DNA from: JBHHZM01 sp046758065
GTDB lineage: Bacteria > Pseudomonadota > Alphaproteobacteria > JAAXGF01
Direction of reading: 5' to 3'
NCBI GenBank assembly: GCA_046758065.1
Contig: JBHHZM010000020.1
Location: 1-32,778, forward strand
DNA length: 32,778 nucleotides
Part shown: piece by piece, positions 24,268 to 31,993 of the stretch
Layout: every line of letters begins with the position of its first letter
Numbering within the stretch: the stretch's first letter is position 1
Position numbers and translations under genes: made by a program
The notes under the pieces: model-generated
Databases searched by the model: none
The model's input: only the letters and a program-made list of their open reading frames with translations
What the model was told of the DNA's origin: nothing

Positions 24268-25461
24268 TCACTTCCCGGCGAGAATCGCATCGCATCGGGC
24301 GACAATCTCGTCGGCCGCGGCCGCCGCGTCGAAGCCGGCGTATTTGGCGGCGAAGGCGCGCGCGTTGTCGCGCAGCCGCGGCGCGGCGAGACCGCGCCTG
24401 ACGAGCGCCGCGTAGTCGAGGTCGCGGCGCCCCGGGTCGGCGAGCAGTCCGAGCCCCGCCTTCGCCAGACGGTATCCGATCAGCGTCTGCTCGACGACCA
24501 CCGGCAACAGCAGCAGCGGACAGCCGCCGCGCAGCAGTTCGGCGCAGGTGCCGTGGCCGGCATGGCAGATCGCCAGCTCGCTGTCGCGGGCCGCCGCGGC
24601 GAGATCGACCTGCTCGGTGACGATCCGCAGCCGTTCGGTCGCGAACTTGGCGACTGTCGCGGGCGACGCGTCGTCGGCGACCACCAGCGTCGGCAGACCG
24701 AGCCCGGCGAGCTGGCTCATGAGCCGGGCGAAATGCGGGTAGCCGGCGCGGTAGTTGACGAACAGCCGCTGGCCTTCGCCCGGCGGCCAGTCGGGCGGGA
24801 CGGCCGGCGAGGGGTTGATCAGCGATCCCCGGTAACGGATTCCCTCGCGCCGCCCGTAATGGTCGAATTCCTCGAAGCTGCAGAGGAATCTCTCCTCGCT
24901 CTCGAACAAATCGGCGAGTCCCGCGAGCCGCGCCCCGCCGAGCGCCGCGACGACCTGGTTGATGCGCTCGAGAACCCCGTGCTCGGCGGCGACCAGCCGC
25001 TTCTCGGGCGGCGGGCGCCAGGGCCGCATGTCCGGCATCGGGTTCGTCGCCGGCGGCACGGTGAAGCCGGTGCCCAGTTCGACGCAAGCCAGTCCGTCGA
25101 TACGCGCCGCGAGCAGCGCCGTGGGGCTATGCTCGGCGAGCACCAGATCGGGCTGTGCGAGCCGGTAAAGCGCGCGCCACGCCCGCACCAGTCCGGCGAG
25201 GCCGCTGGAATTGGCATAACCGACACGGTTGAGCAACTCGGCGTGGTTCACTGCCGGCGGCAGGGTGGATCGCCCGAGCCAGACCGGTGCCTGAAACAGA
25301 TCGCCCTCCGCGAACCCCGGAACGCGGCCGGCGGCGGAAAGATCGCGCACCGCCAGCGCGATGTCGTGGCCGCGCGCCCTGAGGCCCGCGACCACCGGGG
25401 CGAGATGATGGAGATGCCCCGTCCCGCCGCCCAGCTCCCAGACGCAGAGAACCCGGCTCAT
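24268..25461 (-). CDS. GT1-type glycosyltransferase (MGT-like)
   Basis: A 397-residue GT-B fold enzyme that moves a sugar from a nucleotide donor. The N-terminal domain starts VLCVWELGGGTGHLHHLAPVVAGLRARGHD, the typical glycine-rich acceptor-side loop. The C-terminal domain carries the donor site CHAGHGTCAELLRGGCPLLLLP-VVVEQ (299-325), with His300, the HGT turn, Glu and the terminal EQ. The acceptor may be a lipid, polyketide or polysaccharide precursor; context does not say. No membrane segment is clear. ATG 25461 gives the normal family N-terminus; the frame runs on to 25575 without coding character. It is divergent from the SPOR-domain gene across a 235-base spacer. Confidence 0.88.
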   Translation of the reverse strand: MSRVLCVWELGGGTGHLHHLAPVVAGLRARGHDIALAVRDLSAAGRVPGFAEGDLFQAPVWLGRSTLPPAVNHAELLNRVGYANSSGLAGLVRAWRALYRLAQPDLVLAEHSPTALLAARIDGLACVELGTGFTVPPATNPMPDMRPWRPPPEKRLVAAEHGVLERINQVVAALGGARLAGLADLFESEERFLCSFEEFDHYGRREGIRYRGSLINPSPAVPPDWPPGEGQRLFVNYRAGYPHFARLMSQLAGLGLPTLVVADDASPATVAKFATERLRIVTEQVDLAAAARDSELAICHAGHGTCAELLRGGCPLLLLPVVVEQTLIGYRLAKAGLGLLADPGRRDLDYAALVRRGLAAPRLRDNARAFAAKYAGFDAAAAADEIVARCDAILAGK

Positions 25462-25645
25462 GACCGGCGTCGGGCGCCGGATCGCAGCGCAGCGCCGGGG
25501 TCGGGAAAGGTCATCGGGCGAGGTCTCCGTCGTCGGGGCGGGCGATGATAGCGGACGCGCCGCCCGGTCGTCCACCGGACCGCACGACCGAAAGAAATAT
25601 CCTGCAATGAAACGGCATTTTCTCTACATTTTATCGCAAATTTCT

Positions 25646-25673
25646 TTTACTTGTAGCGTTAACCGGTGATAAA
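25646..25673 (+). promoter_or_regulatory. Possible sigma-70 promoter of the SPOR-domain gene
   Basis: TTTACT, 16 bases, GATAAA: four of six matches to each consensus box, in an AT-rich stretch of the divergent spacer. Transcription would begin about 15-20 bases before the ATG at 25697, which has no clear ribosome site. Confidence 0.3.
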
Positions 25674-25696
25674 TACATTCAGCGTCTAATACTTCC

Positions 25697-26101
25697 ATGG
25701 CAGCCCCTTCACTGCACCGACGGCGCCGCCTCATCGGACTTTGCGGGCTCGCGATGCTTGTTTTCGCCATCGCGGCGGGCGACGAGACGCACGCCGGAAC
25801 CGCTCCCGGAGGCGACGAAGGGTTCCGCCGGGTCCACGCCGCCGGCACCTATCTCGTGGTCGGCAGTTTCCGGCAATACGAACACGCCGCCGCGCTGGTC
25901 CGCAAACTCACGGAGTTTCCGACCGCGATTTCCATCGGCGTGGTCGAGAACAAGGTGTGGTTCCGCGCCGTCGCCGGCCCGTTCGGCGAGGGCGATCTCG
26001 CCGCCGCGCGCGAGAGATTCGCCGCGGCCGGAATACCCGATGCCTGGCGCATACGGCTGTGCGCCGACGGCCTCAGCACCCCGCCCTGCGCCGCACCCTG
26101 A
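25697..26101 (+). CDS. Small exported SPOR-domain protein
   Basis: A 134-residue protein. A basic start (HRRRR) and hydrophobic stretch 12-27 form a signal peptide or membrane anchor. Residues 50-121 (TYLVVGSFRQYEHAAALVRKL...VWFRAVAGPFGEGDLAAARERFAAAGI) have the SPOR fold: the opening V-V-G-S-F strand, an A-A-x-L helix, and the V-x-x-G-P-F loop. SPOR domains bind denuded septal peptidoglycan. Two cysteines near the C-terminus (122 and 131) could form a disulfide. It is followed on the same strand by the TPP enzyme after 95 bases, but the two are unlikely to share a function. Confidence 0.82.
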   Translation: MAAPSLHRRRRLIGLCGLAMLVFAIAAGDETHAGTAPGGDEGFRRVHAAGTYLVVGSFRQYEHAAALVRKLTEFPTAISIGVVENKVWFRAVAGPFGEGDLAAARERFAAAGIPDAWRIRLCADGLSTPPCAAP

Positions 26102-26131
26102 GCCGCACATGAGCCTGCGGTCCGCCGCCGG

Positions 26132-26160
26132 GTTTCCTCGACGGCGCATCCGTGTATAGT
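26132..26160 (+). promoter_or_regulatory. Weak promoter candidate before the TPP-enzyme gene
   Basis: TATAGT at 26155-26160 matches five of six -10 bases and lies 37 bases before the ATG. The -35 area (GTTTCC) is poor, so this is tentative; read-through from the SPOR gene is the alternative. Confidence 0.25.
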
Positions 26161-26196
26161 CCGGGCCGATGACCTGTTCCGGTCCGGGGGAAGGCG

Positions 26197-27741
26197 ATGA
26201 ACGGCGCGGAAAGTCTGGTAAGAACGCTGGTCGGCGGCGGGGTGAACGTCTGTTTCACCAACCCCGGCACCTCGGAGATGCATTTCGTCGCCGCGCTCGA
26301 CAAGGTGGCGGGCATGCGCTGCGTGCTCGGCCTGTTTGAGGGCGTGGTCACCGGCGCGGCCGACGGCTATGCGCGCATGACCGACGCACCGGCGGCGACG
26401 CTGCTCCATCTCGGACCCGGACTGGGCAACGGGCTCGCCAACCTGCACAACGCGCGCCGCGCCTATACGCCGGTGGTCAACATCGTCGGCGACCACGCCA
26501 CCTACCACCACGCTTACGACGCGCCGCTGACCGCCGACATCGAAGGCATCGCCCGGCCGGTCTCGCACTGGGTGCGCACCTCGCCCGACGCCGCGTCGGT
26601 CGCCAACGACGGCGCCGAGGCGATCGCCGCCGCGCGGACCCCGCCGGGCGGGGTCGCGACGCTCATCCTGCCGGCGAACACCGCATGGGACGAGGCCGAC
26701 GGCGCCGCCGCAATCCCTCCGATTCCGCCGCGCGCGACGGTCGCGGCCGAGGCGGTCGCCGCCGCCGCCGCGGCGCTGCGCTCGGGCGCGTCCTGCGCCC
26801 TGCTGATGACCGGGACGGCGCTGCGCGAGGCCGGACTCGATCTCGCCGGACGCATCGCCGCCAAGACCGGCGCGCGATTGCTCGCCCAGACGTCGAACGC
26901 CCGGATCGAGCGCGGCGCCGGAAGGGTCGCGGTCGAGCGGATTCCCTACCCCGTCGATCAGGCGCTGGAGACGCTCGCCGGACTGCGCCACCTCGTCCTC
27001 GTCGGCGCCAAGGCGCCGGTCGCCTTCTTCGCCTATCCGGGCAAGCCCAGCCGGCTCACTCCGGAAGACTGCGAAATCCACTCGCTGGCGCGGATCGAGG
27101 AAGACGCGGTCGGGGCGCTCGAAGCGCTCGCCGACGAACTCGACGCGATCAAGGAAACCCCGCCGGTCGAGGCGCTCCGACGACCGGACAGGCCGAACGG
27201 CGCACTTTCCGTCGAATCGGTCGCCGCGGCGATCGGCGCGCTGCTGCCCGAAAACGCGATCGTGGTCGACGAAGGCATCTCCTGCGGCCGCGCCGTCACG
27301 CCGCTCACCAAAGGCGCGCCGCCGCACGACTGGCTCCAGATCACCGGCGGCTCGATCGGCATCGGCATCCCGCTCGCCGTCGGCGCCGCCGTCGCCTGTC
27401 CCGAACGCAAGGTCGTCGGCCTTCAGGCCGACGGCAGCGCCATGTACACCGTGCAGGGGCTGTGGACCCAGGCCCGCGAGGGGCTCGACGTCACCACCGT
27501 CGTGTTCGCCAACCGGGCCTATGCGTCGCTCAAGCTCGAACTCGCCAAGGTCGGCGCCGCCAACCCGGGTCGCAAGGCGCTCGACATGCTCGATCTCGAC
27601 CGTCCCGACCTCGATTTCGTCGCCCTCGCCAAGGGTATGGGAATCGAGGCGTGCCGGGCGGCGACGGCGGACGAATTCAGCGCTCGTTTCGCCGCCGGCC
27701 TGGCGAGCGAAGGACCGTCGCTGATCGAAGTCGCGTTTTGA
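26197..27741 (+). CDS. Thiamine-diphosphate-dependent enzyme, acetolactate synthase/benzoylformate decarboxylase-like
   Basis: A 514-residue TPP enzyme with the three-domain order PYR, middle, PP. Catalytic Glu48 in LFEGVVTGAADGYARM activates the cofactor, and the TPP/Mg site is ADGSAMYT (411-418) followed by FANRAY, the variant form of the G-D-G...N motif. GSIGIGIPLAVGAA and the acceptor loop PGTSEMHF match the same family. It is shorter than true acetolactate synthase (about 570 residues) and lacks a regulatory-subunit gene next to it, so a decarboxylase or carboligase of the benzoylformate/oxalyl/phosphonopyruvate group is more likely than valine/isoleucine synthesis. ATG 26197 follows GGGGGAAGG closely. 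It is convergent with the TPR gene, 13 bases away. Confidence 0.9.
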   Translation: MNGAESLVRTLVGGGVNVCFTNPGTSEMHFVAALDKVAGMRCVLGLFEGVVTGAADGYARMTDAPAATLLHLGPGLGNGLANLHNARRAYTPVVNIVGDHATYHHAYDAPLTADIEGIARPVSHWVRTSPDAASVANDGAEAIAAARTPPGGVATLILPANTAWDEADGAAAIPPIPPRATVAAEAVAAAAAALRSGASCALLMTGTALREAGLDLAGRIAAKTGARLLAQTSNARIERGAGRVAVERIPYPVDQALETLAGLRHLVLVGAKAPVAFFAYPGKPSRLTPEDCEIHSLARIEEDAVGALEALADELDAIKETPPVEALRRPDRPNGALSVESVAAAIGALLPENAIVVDEGISCGRAVTPLTKGAPPHDWLQITGGSIGIGIPLAVGAAVACPERKVVGLQADGSAMYTVQGLWTQAREGLDVTTVVFANRAYASLKLELAKVGAANPGRKALDMLDLDRPDLDFVALAKGMGIEACRAATADEFSARFAAGLASEGPSLIEVAF

Positions 27742-27754
27742 GGCAGGAAAGCGC

Positions 27755-28558
27755 TCAGCCGCCGTTGCGGATCGCGCGGGCGCGGGCATCCGCATCGTCG
27801 GCCTCGGCGTCGCGTCCCATAAGCCTGAGCATCGCGGCGTATTGTTCCAGGAGCCGCGCCAGTTCGGAGTGCTTGGTTCCGTAGACCAGTTCCGCGACCT
27901 CCAGCGCGCGACGGTAGAGCGGCTCGGCCTCGGCGTAACGGCCGTCGGTGAAATACAATCCGGCGAGCTTTTCGAGAACCCGGGCGAGACGCGGGTCGTC
28001 GCGGCCGGCAATTCTGTCGAGGATCGCCAGGGAGCGGCGGAACAGCGGTTCGGCCCCGGCGCTGTCGCCCTGGCGCAAGTGGACGAGCGCAAGGGCGTTG
28101 AGAGCGCTGGCGAGACGGCCGTCGCCGGGGCCTGCCGTTTTCTCGTAGATCGTGAGCGCCCGTTCGAGAAGCGGCTGGGCCTGGGCATAGGCGTCGCGGT
28201 CGAACGCGAGCGCCGCGAGCCCCATCAGCGTCTCGGCGAGACGCGCATCATTTTCCTTGAAGCCCTTGGCGATGGCGAGCGCGGATTCGAGCTCGTTTTC
28301 GGCTGCCGCCGAATCGCCCTGGCGATGCGCCATCGCCGCGCGGTCCATGTGGCGCCGCCAGGATCCGTCCTGCGCCGCGACCGGACCCGGCACGAAACAC
28401 AGGCACAGCAAGCCGGCAGCGAGCCAGCGCGCGCAACCCGCCGCGACCCGGCGGCGTTTCCGCCTTTTTCCGGATCGGATCGCGGATTGCGGGGAAAACC
28501 GCTCGCTGGTCGCCGCTATTGGGCCGCCTTCCGTTTCTCGAGCAGGTTGTCGAGCCAA
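27755..28558 (-). CDS. Exported TPR-repeat protein at the end of the ABC operon
   Basis: A 267-residue protein. After a basic N-terminal region (GKRRKRRR) comes a hydrophobic segment (WLAAGLLCLCFVPGPVAAQ) that looks like a signal peptide, then four to five ~42-residue TPR_12-type repeats (ARLAETLMGLAALAFDRDAYAQAQPLLERALTI pattern). Such proteins are scaffolds. The only usable start before the signal is the TTG at 28558, so the gene overlaps the end of the ATPase gene by 43 bases, and the two are probably translationally coupled. Its role in or beside the importer is unknown. Confidence 0.78.
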   Translation of the reverse strand: MARQPARETEGGPIAATSERFSPQSAIRSGKRRKRRRVAAGCARWLAAGLLCLCFVPGPVAAQDGSWRRHMDRAAMAHRQGDSAAAENELESALAIAKGFKENDARLAETLMGLAALAFDRDAYAQAQPLLERALTIYEKTAGPGDGRLASALNALALVHLRQGDSAGAEPLFRRSLAILDRIAGRDDPRLARVLEKLAGLYFTDGRYAEAEPLYRRALEVAELVYGTKHSELARLLEQYAAMLRLMGRDAEADDADARARAIRNGG

Positions 28559-30162
28559 TCGGGATCCATCTCCGGCACCGACGAGAGCAGAAGCTCGGTG
28601 TATTCGTGGTGCGGCGGCGTCAGCACCTCCTGCTTTTCGCCCTGCTCGACGACCTCGCCCTGGAGCATGACGACGATCTCGTCGGCGATCGCCCTCACGG
28701 TCGCGAGGTCGTGGGTGATGAACATGTAGGAAAGGTGAAGCTCGTCCTGAAGCCGCTGCAAGAGCTTGAGGATTTCCTCGGCGACGAGCTGGTCGAGCGC
28801 CGAGGTCACCTCGTCGCAGATGATCAGTTCGGGCTCGGCGGCCAGCGCCCGGGCGATGCAGATGCGCTGCTTCTGCCCGCCCGAGAGCTCGCCCGGATAA
28901 CGATCGATGAAATCGCCGGGTTCGAGCTCGATCATGCGCAGCAGGTCCTCGATCCGCCGATCGCGGTCGGCGCCGCTCAGCTCGAGGTAGAATTCGATTG
29001 GACGGCCGATGATTTCGCGTATCCGCTGGCGCGGGTTGAGCGCGGTGTCGGGCATCTGATAGATCATCTGCATGCGGCGCAGTTGATCGCGGCTGCGCTG
29101 GGCCAGCGCCGGCGGGAGCTCCTCGCCGCCGAAAGAGATGCGCCCCTCGCGCGGCGGCAATAGACCGGTGATCACGCGCGCAAGCGTCGATTTTCCGCTG
29201 CCCGATTCGCCGACGATAGCCACCGTCCGCGCGCGATGGATTTCGACGCTGACGTCTCTCAGCACCAGCGGGGCATAGCCGTAGCTCGCCGAGACATGCT
29301 CGACCTTGAGGACCGGCTCGGGGGGATTCCCGTCCGCCGGCGCCTCCTTGCGGAAGGTTCGCACCGCAAGGAGCTGGCGGGTGTATTCTTCCTTGGGATT
29401 GGCGAGCATCTCCCGCGCATTGCCTTCCTCGACCAGATAGCCGTAGCGCAGCACCATGATCCGGTCGGCCATCTGCGCCACCACCGCGAGATCATGGGTG
29501 ATGTAGATGGCGGCGGTGTTGAACTGGCGCACCACGTCCTTGATCGCCGCCAGAACCTCGATCTGGGTGGTGACGTCGAGCGCGGTGGTCGGTTCGTCGA
29601 AGACGATGAGGTCGGGCTGGCACGACATCGCCATGGCGGTCATCGCCCGCTGCAACTGGCCGCCGGAGACCTGATGGGGATAGCGGAACCCGATTTCGTC
29701 CGGTTCGGGGAGTTGCAGGCGGCGATACAGATCCTTGGCCTCCTTCTCGGCCTCGGCCCGGCCCTTGATTCCGTGCTGGACCGGCGTCTCGCAGTACTGG
29801 TCGATCAACCTGTGCGCCGGATTGAACGCCGCGGCCGCGCTCTGCGCGACATAGGCGATGCGCGAACCGCGCAGCTTGCGTTTGACGGCCTCCGATGCGG
29901 TGGTCAGGTCGATGCCGTCGAAGACGATCGACCCTCCGGTGATGCGGCAGCCGGGGCGGGCATGGCCCATGCTGGCGATGCCGATGGTCGATTTGCCGGC
30001 GCCCGATTCGCCGATCAGCCCGACCACCTCGCCGCGCCTGAGCACGACATCGACGCCGTGGACGATCTCCTGCCACTGATCGTCGGCCTGGCCTTCGATT
30101 CTGAGGTCCCGCATTTCGAGCAGGATGTCGCCCTTGGCGCCGTTGCCGCCGTCAGTGCTCAT
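28516..30162 (-). CDS. Fused double ATPase of a peptide-type ABC importer (DppD-DppF-like)
   Basis: A 548-residue protein with two complete nucleotide-binding domains. The first has Walker A GESGAGKST (51-59), Q-loop Gln107, signature VSGGQ (165-169), Walker B LIVFDEP and the switch His in THDLA. The second has Walker A GESGSGKST (318-326), Gln369, LSGGQ (426-430), Walker B LIICDE (451 Glu) and THDLA. The insertion and the ALNP/AFNP loops are those of the oligopeptide/dipeptide/nickel ATPase family. It powers import through the two permeases encoded just upstream. The start overlaps the permease stop by 11 bases. Substrate class is set by the binding protein and is not readable. Confidence 0.95.
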   Translation of the reverse strand: MSTDGGNGAKGDILLEMRDLRIEGQADDQWQEIVHGVDVVLRRGEVVGLIGESGAGKSTIGIASMGHARPGCRITGGSIVFDGIDLTTASEAVKRKLRGSRIAYVAQSAAAAFNPAHRLIDQYCETPVQHGIKGRAEAEKEAKDLYRRLQLPEPDEIGFRYPHQVSGGQLQRAMTAMAMSCQPDLIVFDEPTTALDVTTQIEVLAAIKDVVRQFNTAAIYITHDLAVVAQMADRIMVLRYGYLVEEGNAREMLANPKEEYTRQLLAVRTFRKEAPADGNPPEPVLKVEHVSASYGYAPLVLRDVSVEIHRARTVAIVGESGSGKSTLARVITGLLPPREGRISFGGEELPPALAQRSRDQLRRMQMIYQMPDTALNPRQRIREIIGRPIEFYLELSGADRDRRIEDLLRMIELEPGDFIDRYPGELSGGQKQRICIARALAAEPELIICDEVTSALDQLVAEEILKLLQRLQDELHLSYMFITHDLATVRAIADEIVVMLQGEVVEQGEKQEVLTPPHHEYTELLLSSVPEMDPDWLDNLLEKRKAAQ

Positions 30163-30982
30163 CGCGCAACCCGCTCGTCAGGTGCAGGAACCAGTCGACC
30201 ACGAAATTGACCCCCACCGTCAGCAGCGCGATGGAGGCGGCCGGCAACAGCGGCGTGACGTCGCCGAACGTGATCAGCGTCGCGTTGTCGCGCACCATGC
30301 TGCCCCAGTCGGCGGTCGGCGGCTGAACGCCGATGCCGAGGAAGCTCAGCGCGCTCAGGGTCAGGAATACGAAGCAGAAGCGCAGGCCGAACTCCGCCAC
30401 CAGCGGCGCCATCGTGTTCGGCAACACCTCGCGCCGCATCACCCACCACAGGCCCTCGCCGCGCAGTCGCGCCACCTCGACGTAATCCATGACCACGACG
30501 TTCATCGACACGGCGCGGGCGAGACGGAAGACCCGGGTCGAATCGAGGAAGCCGATGACCATGACCAGCGCCGGAATCGAGGTGCCGACGATGGTCAGGA
30601 TCATCAGCGCGAAGATGAGCGCCGGGATCGCCATCATGACATCGACGAGGCGCGCCAGGATCTGATCGACCCAGCCGCCCAGCGTCGAGGCGATGAACCC
30701 GCCCAGCGCGCCGACGAAAAAGGCCAAGCAGGTGGTGATGAAGGCGATGCCGATGGTGTTGCGCGCGCCGTAGATCAGGCGCGTCATCATGTCGCGACCG
30801 AGATTGTCGGTGCCGAGCACGAAATTCTCGCCCCAGGGTTCGAACTCCGCCCCCACCACCTGAGACTCGCCGTAAGGCGTCAGCATGGGCGCGAATACCG
30901 CGAGAAACACGTAGAAGACGATCACCAGGATTCCGAAACGCGCGCTCCACGGCGATTTCTTCAGGAATTTGAGAAAACCCAC
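30152..30982 (-). CDS. ABC importer permease, DppC-like
   Basis: A 276-residue inner-membrane protein of the BPD_transp_1 family. The first helix is GILVIVFYVFLAVFAPML (about 18-35), followed by the periplasmic loop with FVLGTDNLGRDMMTRLIYGAR, a hallmark of the DppC/OppC type. Further helices contain IAFITTCLAFFVGALGGF and PALIFALMILTIVG. The EAA-type coupling loop EVARLRGEGLWWVMRREVLPN contacts the ATPase. It pairs with the DppB-like permease 16 bases upstream. The stop overlaps the ATPase start, so the genes are co-translated. Confidence 0.95.
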   Translation of the reverse strand: MGFLKFLKKSPWSARFGILVIVFYVFLAVFAPMLTPYGESQVVGAEFEPWGENFVLGTDNLGRDMMTRLIYGARNTIGIAFITTCLAFFVGALGGFIASTLGGWVDQILARLVDVMMAIPALIFALMILTIVGTSIPALVMVIGFLDSTRVFRLARAVSMNVVVMDYVEVARLRGEGLWWVMRREVLPNTMAPLVAEFGLRFCFVFLTLSALSFLGIGVQPPTADWGSMVRDNATLITFGDVTPLLPAASIALLTVGVNFVVDWFLHLTSGLRDEH

Positions 30983-30998
30983 GGCTTCGCCTACCTCG

Positions 30999-31955
30999 TC
31001 ATTTCGGATGCAGGAGTCGCGGATTGGATACGATCGACAGCACGTCGGCGGTGAGGTTCAACAGGATATAGGTCACCGCGAAAATCAGGCTGCTCGCCTG
31101 CACCACCGGCAGGTCGCGTTTGGACACCGAATCGACCAGCAATTGCCCGAGCCCGGGATAAACGAACACCACCTCGACGACCACGACGCCGACCACGAGA
31201 TACGCGAGATTGATCACGATGACGTTGATGATCGGCGCCAACGCGTTGGGCAGCGCATGCTTGACGATGATGCGTGAGCGCGACAGTCCCTTGAGAGCCG
31301 CCATCTCGATATACGGACTCGCCAGCAGATTGATGATCGCGGCGCGCGTCATGCGCATCATATGGGCGATGACCACGAGCGTCAGCGTCATCGCCGGCAA
31401 TGCGGCGCGATAGACGTGCTCCCAGAACCCGAGATCCTCGCTCACGTTCGAAATGCTGGGAAAGATGCCCGCCTTCACCGCCAGCAGCAGAATCAGGATG
31501 TAGGCGCTGAAAAACTCGGGAAAGGAGATCGAACTCAGCGTCACCACGTTGACGCAGCGGTCGTAGAAGCTGTTGCGATAAAGCGCCGCAAGGACGCCGA
31601 GCGCCACCGCGAGCGGCACCGAAATGATCGCGGCGAACAAGGCGAGAAACAGCGTATTCGCCAGCCGGCCGCCGATCAGTTCGGCGATCTCGCGCTGGTT
31701 GGCGAGCGACCGGCCCATGTCGCCCTCGATCATGCCGCCGAGCCATTGGAAGTAGCGGATGTACGGCGGCAGATCGAGGCCGAGCTCCCGGCGGAAGGCG
31801 GCGACGGTCTCCGGCGTCGCCGCCTGTCCGAGAATCGCCTGCGCCAAGTCGCCCGGCAGCAATTCAACGCCGAGGAAAATGATCAACGAGACGATGAAGA
31901 GGGTGAGGAGGCCCAGCGCCAGGCGCTGGGCCACCATCTTGGCAATCTTACCCAT
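30999..31955 (-). CDS. ABC importer permease, DppB-like
   Basis: A 318-residue inner-membrane permease. The N-terminus (VAQRLALGLLTLFIVSLIIFLGVELLPGDLAQAILG) is the typical DppB/OppB first helix with the P-G-D turn. The coupling loop is AALKGLSRSRIIVKHALPNALAPIINV. About six membrane helices are visible. ATG 31955 is well placed, 38 bases after the binding-protein stop. It forms the translocation channel together with the DppC-like permease. Confidence 0.95.
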   Translation of the reverse strand: MGKIAKMVAQRLALGLLTLFIVSLIIFLGVELLPGDLAQAILGQAATPETVAAFRRELGLDLPPYIRYFQWLGGMIEGDMGRSLANQREIAELIGGRLANTLFLALFAAIISVPLAVALGVLAALYRNSFYDRCVNVVTLSSISFPEFFSAYILILLLAVKAGIFPSISNVSEDLGFWEHVYRAALPAMTLTLVVIAHMMRMTRAAIINLLASPYIEMAALKGLSRSRIIVKHALPNALAPIINVIVINLAYLVVGVVVVEVVFVYPGLGQLLVDSVSKRDLPVVQASSLIFAVTYILLNLTADVLSIVSNPRLLHPK

Positions 31956-31993
31956 AGCGGACTTTCGGAACGGTTAGGCTGAACGAAACGCGC

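Noticed and set aside
26197..27741. Assignment of the TPP enzyme as the branched-chain amino-acid acetolactate synthase (ilvB/ilvI)
   Set aside because: It is shorter than that enzyme and has no small-subunit gene beside it; the motifs fit the wider decarboxylase/carboligase family.
25849..28188. 779-codon minus-strand frame across the TPP-enzyme gene
   Set aside because: It is antisense to an intact TPP enzyme and partly out of frame with the TPR gene; its Arg/Gly-rich sequence has no domain.
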